DNA from: Fidelibacterota bacterium
GTDB taxonomy: Bacteria; Fidelibacterota; Fidelibacteria; Fidelibacterales; Fidelibacteraceae
DNA: 23,562 bases
Direction: 5' to 3'
Assembly (NCBI GenBank): GCA_029931905.1
Contig: JAOZRH010000014.1
Coordinates: 1 to 23,562 of the forward strand
The position numbers and the translations under genes were made by a program. Shown here in pieces: positions 1 through 8,143 of the stretch. Each line of letters starts with the position of its first letter. Position 1 is the first letter of the stretch. The notes beneath the pieces are model-generated. The model made no database searches. It saw nothing but the letters and a program-made list of their open reading frames with translations, and was not told the DNA's origin.

Positions 1-1048
1 TTACATCTGTTTGTTCTGGAGTGTAGAAACAACTCTTATACATTTGATAATAATTACGAGAGAATTTTTTTTCTTTAAATGTTTTTGAAATTAAATTGCA
101 AATATTATCATTTTCATTGAAGATAACAGAATTTTTCATAATATCCAAATTTTCAGGCATCTCTACTTGTTTATTATATTTCGGGTCGATTATTATTATA
201 GGTTTTTCGGTAATGAGATATTCATAAAGAACCGCTGAAGTATCGCTTAATAAAATATCTGAAGCAATGAAGTCGGTAAAGGTGTCATGCTCTTTTAAAT
301 TTGCTGGACTAGAAAAATAGATATCTTTTATATTATGTGTAATAGACCAAAGTTTGAATAAGGGAATATATTTTGTGTCGTGAAAATGAGGACGAATTAT
401 CAAGTTATATTTTTTGGTAATTTCTTTTGCAAACCGATGAAAATATTTATGAAGTGTTCCATTTCCAAAACGCCATGTAGGTGCATAAAGAACCGTTTTT
501 TTATTAGTATTTTTTACACCCATATTTTTTAATATCTGATGTTTATTTTCTTTTTGGTTTAAATATTCTACAAATCTTAAATTATGAATTTTTATGCAGT
601 TTTTTAAGATATTTTCCGTGTTCGAAGCACCAAAACTTTTTGCAAGAGCATTTATTTTAATTTCATTTTTAGGGCTCATTAAAAAGATGTAATCAAAATT
701 TTTCAATTTTTCCAAAGGATGAGATTTAAGGTTTGAACCAATTCGTTTGTCGCTAGCACCATGTTCATGAAAAATTATTGTGCATTTTTTATGGTCTCTA
801 TTTATCCAATAATTTGAAAAAGAGAGTATAACTCCGCTAATATCTTGCATATTTCCATTTTTACGAATAATTATTTTAGGGGTATTTAGGAGTGTTTTTT
901 CATTAAATTTTGCCATTCCTTTTAGGTGATTATGGAATTTGATATATTTAGATTTGCTATTTACAATAATTGTTCCACCTAATCTTTTATAGAAAGGTAA
1001 GGCATAAGATAATTGATATATCTGATTTGCAAAATAATAGATACTCAT
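1..1048 (-). CDS. CDP-glycerol glycerophosphotransferase-like protein (3' end cut by window edge)
   Basis: This frame is open from an ATG at 1048 to the left edge (349 complete codons), so the C-terminus is missing. I translated it by hand. It has the hallmarks of the Glyphos_transf (TagB/TagF) family: a His-Gly motif in 'FHEHGAS' (H96), a 'TVLYAPTWR' strand near residue 190, and 'LLSDTSAVLYEYL' with S268-D-T-S. Family members transfer glycerol- or ribitol-phosphate from a CDP-activated donor to a membrane-bound glycan at the cytoplasmic face. An AAGGA ribosome binding site lies about 7 bases upstream, overlapping the end of the LicD-like gene, so the two are almost certainly co-transcribed. 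No membrane segment is seen. The transferred group (glycerol-P, ribitol-P or other) cannot be told from sequence. Confidence 0.85.
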   Translation of the reverse strand, partial: MSIYYFANQIYQLSYALPFYKRLGGTIIVNSKSKYIKFHNHLKGMAKFNEKTLLNTPKIIIRKNGNMQDISGVILSFSNYWINRDHKKCTIIFHEHGASDKRIGSNLKSHPLEKLKNFDYIFLMSPKNEIKINALAKSFGASNTENILKNCIKIHNLRFVEYLNQKENKHQILKNMGVKNTNKKTVLYAPTWRFGNGTLHKYFHRFAKEITKKYNLIIRPHFHDTKYIPLFKLWSITHNIKDIYFSSPANLKEHDTFTDFIASDILLSDTSAVLYEYLITEKPIIIIDPKYNKQVEMPENLDIMKNSVIFNENDNICNLISKTFKEKKFSRNYYQMYKSCFYTPEQTDV

Positions 1049-1058
1049 TTAAAATTCC

Positions 1059-1661
1059 TTATTCCTCTTTAGAAACGATAGCATTATCATCTTTTTTAAA
1101 ATCCCAAGTTTTAACCGGGGTTTTCCAATCTCCATAACGATAACTAAGATAACCATTGTAATCTTTTGGTATCATATATTTTGTATTCCTAAAATCTATC
1201 CAATCTAAAGTATCCGTGAATTTAGCAGGGGAAGATTTTAGGACAGGTTTTTTTACTCCAACAGTCCAAAAATAATCGTCTCCAACTTTTCGTTTTACAA
1301 AAACATCCATCATTACATTGCCTCTTCGCATAAAAGATTTGTAATTCCGAATCTTTAGCATGCGAAATTCTCCTTTTTTGAATGGTCCAATATCTCTTTT
1401 ATATCGTTTAAAACTAATGCGATAACCTTTTAATTTGAGTTTAATATATACGCGAAATAATTTTTTTTGATCAGTTTTGTTCATACTGATATCCAGGTCG
1501 TTATCCCACGGTAATATTCTATTTTCTCGGATAATTCCTAATAATGTTCCCCCTTCCAACCAATATGGAATATCGGCAACTTGCATTTCGATACAAACAT
1601 CATGTAATATTTTTAGGGCGATTTCTAAGTTTTTGCCCTCAAGAACAGTTTTTCCTGCCAA
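1059..1661 (-). CDS. LicD-family phosphotransferase
   Basis: This 200-residue protein has the LicD signature near its N-terminus: 'LEGGTLLGIIRENRILPWDND' (residues 35-55) and 'DLDISM' just after, supplying a glycine-rich loop and the metal-binding D53-x-D55-x-D57. LicD proteins move phosphocholine (or ribitol phosphate in related enzymes) from a CDP carrier to surface glycans in the cytoplasm. It is shorter than many LicD proteins but the core looks complete. The start is a TTG at 1661, chosen because an AAAGGAG site sits 6-7 bases upstream and no ATG lies at that spacing. It is 27 bases downstream of the LicC-like nucleotidyltransferase, which could supply the CDP-activated donor, and 10 bases before the next glycerophosphotransferase. 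The substrate is inferred from family and context only. Confidence 0.85.
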   Translation of the reverse strand: MAGKTVLEGKNLEIALKILHDVCIEMQVADIPYWLEGGTLLGIIRENRILPWDNDLDISMNKTDQKKLFRVYIKLKLKGYRISFKRYKRDIGPFKKGEFRMLKIRNYKSFMRRGNVMMDVFVKRKVGDDYFWTVGVKKPVLKSSPAKFTDTLDWIDFRNTKYMIPKDYNGYLSYRYGDWKTPVKTWDFKKDDNAIVSKEE

Positions 1662-1688
1662 TTATTTCTCCTTTTGTAAAAAAAGTCA

Positions 1689-2444
1689 CTATTTATTTCT
1701 AAAGATTTTACCAACAAGGTTAGTTTTTGAAACATATTTTCTAATCAATTCTAAGTCTGGATGAAAATCAATCTCCCCCCAATCTTTAGGATTACATCTA
1801 CTATAATGCACAGGGAAACCTTTATCTATGATTTTTTGAATTGCTTTAAGGTAAAAATTATTCATATTTTGTGGATCTCTAACCATTTCTTCTAATACAT
1901 CTATATATATTTGAGATCCGTGACCACTAAATTTGATAATTCCAACAGATTCGCCATTTGCTTCAGGAATAGGAATTTTTTTGCTAACTTGTTTAACTAA
2001 TCCATTTTCAGAAATTATTTTCATATCATCGGAATCATATTCATCTTTAACATCTGTTACCATAGTTATATTTTCTTTACTTTTTAAAAGAGATTTTATT
2101 ACAGAAGCATCGAAAATATCATCTCCATTTATTGTAATAAATTCCTCATTCATAAAGTGTCTTGCCATCCAAATAGAAATAAGGTTATTTGAAGTGGCAT
2201 AAAAAGGATTATATACTGTAGTGATATTAAAATCTTTTTTGTATTCCATTATTTTTGCTTCGATTTGTTCTGCAAGATATCCTACAATAATTACAATATC
2301 TGTAATTCCACATTCTTTTAAACTATGTAATTGTGTCTCCAGCAATGTAAGTCCTTGTCCAATATCCAGTAAACTTTTTGGTGTATTTTTTGTTATGGGA
2401 AGCAAGCGAGTTCCTTTTCCTGCTGCAATAATTATTGCTCTCAT
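1689..2444 (-). CDS. LicC-like CTP-dependent nucleotidyltransferase (phosphocholine or sugar/polyol phosphate)
   Basis: This 251-residue protein begins with the nucleotidyltransferase signature 'IIAAGKGTRLLPIT' followed by 'PKSLLDIG' (K23), has a metal-binding 'INGDDIF' (D108/D109), and ends with 'DWGEIDFHPDLELI', the usual second metal ligand region. The central 'YNPFYATSNNLISIWMAR' resembles LicC-like phosphocholine cytidylyltransferases more than hexose-phosphate enzymes. The expected reaction is NTP plus a phosphorylated alcohol giving the nucleotide-activated donor plus pyrophosphate, in the cytoplasm. Its start ATG overlaps the stop of the upstream glycerophosphotransferase by 4 bases (ATGA) and is preceded by AAAGGAG, indicating translational coupling. 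A LicD-like gene follows 27 bases later, so a LicC-LicD pair is the simplest reading. A 2-aminoethylphosphonate or sugar-1-phosphate substrate is not excluded. Confidence 0.82.
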   Translation of the reverse strand: MRAIIIAAGKGTRLLPITKNTPKSLLDIGQGLTLLETQLHSLKECGITDIVIIVGYLAEQIEAKIMEYKKDFNITTVYNPFYATSNNLISIWMARHFMNEEFITINGDDIFDASVIKSLLKSKENITMVTDVKDEYDSDDMKIISENGLVKQVSKKIPIPEANGESVGIIKFSGHGSQIYIDVLEEMVRDPQNMNNFYLKAIQKIIDKGFPVHYSRCNPKDWGEIDFHPDLELIRKYVSKTNLVGKIFRNK

Positions 2445-3535
2445 ATTTTCTCCTTTTTCATTATTTCATCAATTTTCTTTTTTACGCGCACACTTGACTT
2501 TCCATCTAAATTTGTAAAGAAATAGTTTTTGTATTCCTCTATTTTTTCTTTCATTTCTTTTGTTGGATTTAGTGCTGATTCAACGGCTTTTTTTAATTTG
2601 TCTGGCGAATTTAAATGTGGAAAAGCACCTTTTAGCCATTCATCTTGTGAAACAGAAAGTATTGGCATTCCATCGCTATGTTTTGGATTCATATCTGGTA
2701 ATTCATAGATAATTCCAAACTTTCCAAGTGCGAGAAATTCATTTATTACACTTGAAGTATCACTAATAATTGTATCTGCAAGATATAAATATGGATAAAT
2801 ATCAAAATCTTCTTTTTGAATAAGAAAGACATTTGGTTCTTTTTTTGCTAATTTTTCATAAAATTTGTGTTGGGAATGTGGTGCATATTTTCCACTCCAA
2901 CTGTATGGATGAAGTTTAATTACAAGATTGTATTTTGGAATTAATTCTGTAATTTTTTGTTTTAAATATTTAATACAGCTTGGTTTGTAAGATGGAGCGA
3001 AAAGGACTGTTTTTTTGTTTGGATCTATTTTTAATTTTGAAATCAACTTTTTATTATCGTAATGATTATTCCAAAAAAACGGATCTAATTTTGGAATTCC
3101 AGTAATGTAAAAATCGGCTTTATTTTCCCAATTGAGCGATTTTATATAATCATACCAATATTGTCCTTCAAGAAAAACATGATAATGAAAGTTTTTTTGT
3201 TTAACAATATTGCGAATTCTTAATGTTTTTATTCCAACACCATGATCAAGATGAATACGAATTGTATCGCCATAGCTTTCAGGATCTTTAAGGGCATCAC
3301 CACAAATGACAGCATCAAATCCTTTTTTTTCATCAGTTAGTTTTAACCCTTTTTTTTGTAAATTGTCGGTGATATTGTTTTTTTGCGAAAGTAAAAATAT
3401 TCCTAAAAATCGCTTTTGATCTTTACCAATATTAAAATATATATCATAATTTGGGTCTTTTTTCAATTCTTTGTAAATTGGGAAAAGTGAGTTGAAGTAG
3501 TATTCTTTTTTTAAATCAAACAGGATTTTTTTCAT
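2441..3535 (-). CDS. CDP-glycerol glycerophosphotransferase-like protein
   Basis: From the ATG at 3535 this protein has 364 residues, close to TagB-size single-domain family members. It shows 'HLDHGVG' (H98), 'KTVLFAPSYKPS' near residue 178, 'LVIKLHPYSW', and 'IISDTSSVINEFLALGK' (S258), all typical of the Glyphos_transf family of polyol-phosphate transferases. It is soluble or peripheral, with no signal peptide or membrane helix. A GTG two codons upstream (3541) is in frame, but neither start has a good ribosome binding site; I prefer the ATG because 'MKKILFDLKKEYYF' is a natural N-terminus. It is the first gene of the leftward operon and overlaps the nucleotidyltransferase by 4 bases. The acceptor is unknown; it may extend or prime a phosphopolyol chain. 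Confidence 0.87.
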   Translation of the reverse strand: MKKILFDLKKEYYFNSLFPIYKELKKDPNYDIYFNIGKDQKRFLGIFLLSQKNNITDNLQKKGLKLTDEKKGFDAVICGDALKDPESYGDTIRIHLDHGVGIKTLRIRNIVKQKNFHYHVFLEGQYWYDYIKSLNWENKADFYITGIPKLDPFFWNNHYDNKKLISKLKIDPNKKTVLFAPSYKPSCIKYLKQKITELIPKYNLVIKLHPYSWSGKYAPHSQHKFYEKLAKKEPNVFLIQKEDFDIYPYLYLADTIISDTSSVINEFLALGKFGIIYELPDMNPKHSDGMPILSVSQDEWLKGAFPHLNSPDKLKKAVESALNPTKEMKEKIEEYKNYFFTNLDGKSSVRVKKKIDEIMKKEKI

Positions 3536-3693
3536 TATCACTTTTTATTTTTGTAATGTTATAAATAATTCCATATTTGTATAAGATAAATAAATTTATT
3601 AAATTATGATAGAAAAAAATGAATTAATGGCTGACAGAATAATACATTGAACTGTTTTAAAGGAATAATAATTGAGATGATTGTTGATAAGAA

Positions 3694-4767
3694 ATGCAAA
3701 ATATTAAAATTATTAATACAAGTATGAAATATTTATTTTATTTATCGAAAGCATATTCAATTTCAATTATTTCTCCTTTGGTGGAATATCTTACAAAAAC
3801 TAATAGGGAATTTGCTTTTTTTGTGTCTGCAAAAGTGAAAGATGCTTTTCCACAAAATTGGGATAAAAAAAGAATTTTATATAACATTAAAACAGCTAAA
3901 AAATATAATCCCGATTTTGTGCTTGTGCCGGGGAATTTTGTTGATTTTAGAATTCCGGGAATTAAGGTGCAGGTGTTTCATGGTTTGGGAGTAGAAAAAA
4001 AAGTTCATTATAAAATTCGGCATTTTTTTGATGTGTTTTTAACTTCAGGTCCTTTTGTAACTGACAAATTTCTCAAATTACAACAAAAATATAAATATTT
4101 TGAAGTAATTGAAACGGGTTGGTTGAAGATAGATTATATTTTAAATTATTCAACAAAAGGTTTAAAAGAAAAATATAATATTCCTTCTAGTAAAAAAATA
4201 ATTTTATATGCTCCAACATTTAGTTCAAAAATGGAATCGGCAACAGAATTACTTTCTTCAATACCAAAGATTATTAATGATAATGAATTTTGGATTCTTA
4301 AGTTTCATGAATTAATGTCAAATGAAGTAATTGAATCCTTTAATAATATCGATAAAAAAAAAGTGAGAATTATTACTAACGAGGATATAACTCCTTATCT
4401 TCATTTGAGTGATTTGCTTGTTTCTGATACTTCATCCGTTGTTTATGAATTTCTCGCACTTGATAAACCAGTTATCACTTTCAAAACAATTGGAAGAGAA
4501 AAAAAGGCATTTAATATTGTGAATGTGAATGATTTTAGAAAAGCAATTGATGATTGTATTTTGTATCCAGAATTTTTAAAAAACAGAAGAGACATTGCAA
4601 TTCAAGAGGTAAATCCGTATTTAGATGGAAATATTGCAAAACGAATTGTGACAAAATTAGAAGAAATGGGAATAGATAAATTTCCCAAGAAATCAAAACC
4701 ATTGAATGTATTTAGAAAATGTCAAATAATTTACCATAGTGTTTTAAAAAAAGGATATTTGAGGTAG
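3694..4767 (+). CDS. CDP-glycerol glycerophosphotransferase-like protein
   Basis: This 357-residue protein is transcribed divergently from the leftward operon and is a third member of the same family. Visible motifs are 'VQVFHGLGVEKK' (H96-G97), 'KKIILYAPTFSS' near residue 168, 'WILKFHE', and 'LLVSDTSSVVYEFLALDKP' (S244). The HG motif and the SDTSS loop are thought to bind the CDP donor and act in catalysis in TagF-type enzymes. The start is uncertain: the ATG at 3694 has no clear ribosome binding site, and a second in-frame ATG at 3724 ('MKYLFYLSKAYS') would also be a plausible N-terminus. It is flanked by 152 bases of A+T-rich divergent spacer and by the promoter region of the next operon. 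It probably serves the same surface polymer as the leftward genes. Confidence 0.85.
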   Translation: MQNIKIINTSMKYLFYLSKAYSISIISPLVEYLTKTNREFAFFVSAKVKDAFPQNWDKKRILYNIKTAKKYNPDFVLVPGNFVDFRIPGIKVQVFHGLGVEKKVHYKIRHFFDVFLTSGPFVTDKFLKLQQKYKYFEVIETGWLKIDYILNYSTKGLKEKYNIPSSKKIILYAPTFSSKMESATELLSSIPKIINDNEFWILKFHELMSNEVIESFNNIDKKKVRIITNEDITPYLHLSDLLVSDTSSVVYEFLALDKPVITFKTIGREKKAFNIVNVNDFRKAIDDCILYPEFLKNRRDIAIQEVNPYLDGNIAKRIVTKLEEMGIDKFPKKSKPLNVFRKCQIIYHSVLKKGYLR

Positions 4768-4833
4768 ATTAATTGAAAATATTGTAAAATCAAGATTGTA
4801 AAATAAAAAAAATGCATATCAGAAGTTTTATGC

Positions 4834-4862
4834 TTGACAAAGAACTAAAAAATCATTAAAAT
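4834..4862 (+). promoter_or_regulatory. Sigma-70-type promoter of the receptor operon
   Basis: TTGACA (4834-4839) and TAAAAT (4857-4862) are separated by exactly 17 bases, matching the housekeeping consensus at 11 of 12 positions. Transcription would start near 4869, leaving a leader of about 78 bases before the ATG at 4947, which is preceded by AGGAG (4935-4939) with a 7-base spacer. No other comparable promoter was noticed in the short gaps up to 18535, so this one may drive the whole seven-gene block. Confidence 0.7.
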
Positions 4863-4946
4863 AACAATCGTGAATAGTTGTTGAAGTATACTATAGTTAA
4901 TGCTGGGGAAAATAATGTCAAAATATTATTTAAGAGGAGAAAATAG

Positions 4947-7900
4947 ATGAAATTATTTAAAGGGGTTTTATTTACTTTTATTATTGTTGGAGTTTTGTTT
5001 GGTGGAACAGCTGGTAAAATTACAGGTGTTGTCAAAGATTTAAAAACTGGAGAACCATTAATTGGTGCGAATGTTATAATCGATGGTACATCTATGGGGG
5101 CTGCAACAGATGGTGAAGGATATTATGTAATAATGAATGTTGATCCAGGAACATATTCGATAACAGCTTCTTATGTAGGTTATGCAAAAATAGCTAAACA
5201 AGGAGTATTTGTTGAAATTGATTTGACTACTACTGTAAATTATGAAATGGCACCACAAGCATTTCAAGGTGAAACCGTTACGGTAATTGCTAAAAGACCT
5301 GTAGTTCAAAAAGATGTTTCAGGAAGTAAAGTAAGTGTATCAGCCGATGAAATTAAAAAATTAGCAGCTTCAACAGTTGGTGAAATTGTAAGTACAAAAG
5401 CAGGAGTTACTTCTTCAATGTCAATTAGGGGGGCTTCGAGTAATGAAACATTAGTTATGGTAGATGGAATGGCATCTCGTAATAGTAGAGATAATGCTCC
5501 GATTAGTGCAATGCCAAAAAGTGCAATAAATCAAATTTCTATTAGTAAAGGTGGTTTAAGTGCTGAATATAGTAATGTTGGTTCTGGTGTAGTGAATGTT
5601 GTTACAAAAGAGGGATCAAAAAAGAATTATAGTGCTACAATATTAGTAAAATATAGTCCTCCAGCAAAAAAACATTTTGGAATTTCGCCTTATGACAAAG
5701 ATTCATATTGGTTGAGACCATATACAGATGATGCTGTTTGTTGGGAAGGTACTGCAAATGGTGCTTGGGATAAATGGACTTTACAACAATATAAAGGTCG
5801 TGAATTTCAAGGGTGGAATGCTGTTTCTGAAGAGTCGATGCAGGATAATGACCCTACAAATGATTTAACACCTGCAGCAGCACAAAAAGTATTTTTATGG
5901 CAACATAGAAAGGAAGGGTTTGTTGAAACACCTGATTATATTATTGATGGTGGATTTGGTGGGCCAGTACCATTAGTTAGTGAAAAATTAGGAAATTTGA
6001 GATTTTTCTATTCATTTTATAGACAAAACACACAATATGTTATTCCATTGGCAACTGATGGATATGATAACTTTACAAATGTATTGAAAGTAACAACAGA
6101 TCTTGGGCCAAAAACAAAATTGGCTGTTACTGGAAATACAAATACTATGAATGCTACAAGCGCCTCTCGTAGCGGTGGTAGTAGTATTTTTGTTTCTCCT
6201 TATGGAGTTGCGTCAACACTTGATCGTAGTGGATTTACAGTTCCTTCGAGAGTGTTTATTACAGATTATTGGTCAACAACTCAAACTAAAACAAATGTAT
6301 TATCTGCTAAATTAACTAGTCAATTAAGTAGTAAGACATTTTTTAAATTGACAGCATCTAGAACAGAAGTAAACTATACTACAGGTCCTGGTTCATTAAG
6401 AGATACAACAAGAAACTACGAAATTGCCCCTGGTTATTTTGTCAATGAAGCACCTTTCGGATTTTGGCCTGAAGGAGCAAATGGAATAGATGGAATGTTT
6501 ATGGGCGGAACGATAGCAGTTGGTAGAGATTCTAGTAAAATTGTTACTTACAATTCTCAAGCTTTTATAAAGAGCCAAGTTAATAAAAACAATGAGGTAA
6601 CAGCGGGATTGAAATTTAATATTGATATGTTAGATATGAGCTTTGGAGCCGTTGGTGAATTACCAAATTCAAATTATTGGACAAGTTTTGAAAGATCACC
6701 AATCAGATTGACTGCATTTATTCAAGATAAATTAGAATTTGAAGGGCTTGTAGCAAATATTGGATTAATAGGTGAATATATTAATCCTAATACAGACTGG
6801 TATGGTGCTGATGTTTATGACGCAGATTTCTTTTCGTCAAATTTTCAGGAGGCACCCGATTCAATGTTGAAAAAAACAGATGCACAATTTTATTTAAGTC
6901 CGAGATTAGGAATTGCTCATCCAATTTCTGCAACAGCAAAATTATTTTTTAATTATGGACATTATATTCAAATGCCTACAAATGAAAGTTTATATCGTTT
7001 GTCAAGAATGGCTGATAACAGATTGACATATTTTGGAAATCCTAATCTTGGTAGATCAAGAACTGTTTCCTACGAAATTGGATTTGATAAATCATTTAAT
7101 GATCAATATCTAATTAGACTATCTGGATATTATAAAGATGCTAAAGATCGTCAAGATTGGACAGATTATATTAATATTGCTGGTAATGTAAATTATTCTT
7201 TATTAACGAATAATGGTTACAGAGATACAAGAGGGTTTGAGATTGAATTAACAAAAAGAACAGGTGAATGGTTAACAGGAACTGTCAATTACGAATATAG
7301 AATTAATTCATCTGGTGAATTTGGCTTATCAGCATATAATGAAAATCCAATGGATCAAGCAATTGTTGAAGAAAAAAACAATTCACAATCTAAACCATTA
7401 CCTCAACCAAGAGCTAAGTCAAATATTACAATGCACACGCCAAACAATTTTGGACCAAAGATAATGGGACAAAATATTTTAGGTGATTGGTATTTTACAT
7501 TTGATGCTAGATGGACTGCTGGTTATTGGGACACTTGGAATCCAAAACAAGAAGTAAATGAAAGAGGAGCGGTTATTGAAAGTAATGTTAGATGGACAGA
7601 TTCAAAAACTTTCAATATTAAGTTCTCTAAAACATTTTCGGTTGGTTCACAAGCAAATCTTAAATTATTTTGTAGTATAAATAATGTATTAAATTTAAAA
7701 CAATTCTCAAATCAATCATTTTATGATTATTATGATTATTTAGATTATATGTATTCATTGCATTTACCAGGTTCTACTGGTGATGAATTGGGTTATGGTA
7801 ATATTCCTGGTGATGATAGACCTGGAACATATATGAGAAATGGTGTTGATTATCAACCAATGATTTATACCAAGGATAGAAATGCTGAAAATGTAAGCGG

Positions 7901-8111
7901 TTTAGAAACGGACGCTATTTATTATGATGCTGTTGATGAAGATTATTTCAGATATGATAATGGATGGACTGAGGTTGCACAATCAGAGGTTGATCAAGTG
8001 ATAGAAGATAGAGCATATGTTAATATGCCAAATTTAACATCATTTACATTTTTAGATCCAAGAGATGTATTTTTTGGATTGGAAGTATCATTTGATATTA
8101 ATAGAAAATAA
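4947..8111 (+). CDS. TonB-dependent outer-membrane receptor A (carboxypeptidase-regulatory-like domain, plug, barrel)
   Basis: This 1054-residue protein has a signal peptide (about 1-22), a carboxypeptidase-regulatory-like beta-sandwich (about 24-101, with 'GEPLIGANVIIDGT' and 'GAATDGEGYYV'), a TonB-box-like 'ETVTVIAKRP' (109-118), a plug domain (about 120-223, including 'SIRGASS' and 'GSGVVNVVTKEG'), and a long beta-barrel rich in aromatic and Asn/Asp/Gly residues. The C-terminus ('DPRDVFFGLEVSF') is an amphipathic strand typical of barrel insertion. Such receptors import large ligands across the outer membrane using TonB/ExbBD energy; the N-terminal sandwich recalls SusC-type receptors. It is the first gene of the operon, with AGGAG 7 bases before the ATG, and is followed 32 bases later by its probable surface partner. 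It is clearly paralogous to the receptor at 11983-15123. The ligand is unknown. Confidence 0.92.
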   Translation: MKLFKGVLFTFIIVGVLFGGTAGKITGVVKDLKTGEPLIGANVIIDGTSMGAATDGEGYYVIMNVDPGTYSITASYVGYAKIAKQGVFVEIDLTTTVNYEMAPQAFQGETVTVIAKRPVVQKDVSGSKVSVSADEIKKLAASTVGEIVSTKAGVTSSMSIRGASSNETLVMVDGMASRNSRDNAPISAMPKSAINQISISKGGLSAEYSNVGSGVVNVVTKEGSKKNYSATILVKYSPPAKKHFGISPYDKDSYWLRPYTDDAVCWEGTANGAWDKWTLQQYKGREFQGWNAVSEESMQDNDPTNDLTPAAAQKVFLWQHRKEGFVETPDYIIDGGFGGPVPLVSEKLGNLRFFYSFYRQNTQYVIPLATDGYDNFTNVLKVTTDLGPKTKLAVTGNTNTMNATSASRSGGSSIFVSPYGVASTLDRSGFTVPSRVFITDYWSTTQTKTNVLSAKLTSQLSSKTFFKLTASRTEVNYTTGPGSLRDTTRNYEIAPGYFVNEAPFGFWPEGANGIDGMFMGGTIAVGRDSSKIVTYNSQAFIKSQVNKNNEVTAGLKFNIDMLDMSFGAVGELPNSNYWTSFERSPIRLTAFIQDKLEFEGLVANIGLIGEYINPNTDWYGADVYDADFFSSNFQEAPDSMLKKTDAQFYLSPRLGIAHPISATAKLFFNYGHYIQMPTNESLYRLSRMADNRLTYFGNPNLGRSRTVSYEIGFDKSFNDQYLIRLSGYYKDAKDRQDWTDYINIAGNVNYSLLTNNGYRDTRGFEIELTKRTGEWLTGTVNYEYRINSSGEFGLSAYNENPMDQAIVEEKNNSQSKPLPQPRAKSNITMHTPNNFGPKIMGQNILGDWYFTFDARWTAGYWDTWNPKQEVNERGAVIESNVRWTDSKTFNIKFSKTFSVGSQANLKLFCSINNVLNLKQFSNQSFYDYYDYLDYMYSLHLPGSTGDELGYGNIPGDDRPGTYMRNGVDYQPMIYTKDRNAENVSGLETDAIYYDAVDEDYFRYDNGWTEVAQSEVDQVIEDRAYVNMPNLTSFTFLDPRDVFFGLEVSFDINRK

Positions 8112-8143
8112 TAATTTTTAAAAAGTAAATAAAAGGAATAATT

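Noticed and set aside
1477..2517. Plus-strand open frames over the LicD/nucleotidyltransferase region
   Set aside because: They overlap well-supported minus-strand genes with clear family motifs and show only hydrophobic low-complexity translations.
3542..3693. Promoters in the divergent spacer between the two glycerophosphotransferase genes
   Set aside because: Only weak matches such as TTGAAC at 3647 and scattered TATAA-like strings are present; in this A+T-rich DNA they are not convincing.
4779..4804. Direct repeat ATTGTAAAAT occurring twice
   Set aside because: Two short A+T-rich copies are likely chance and have no hairpin or motif support.
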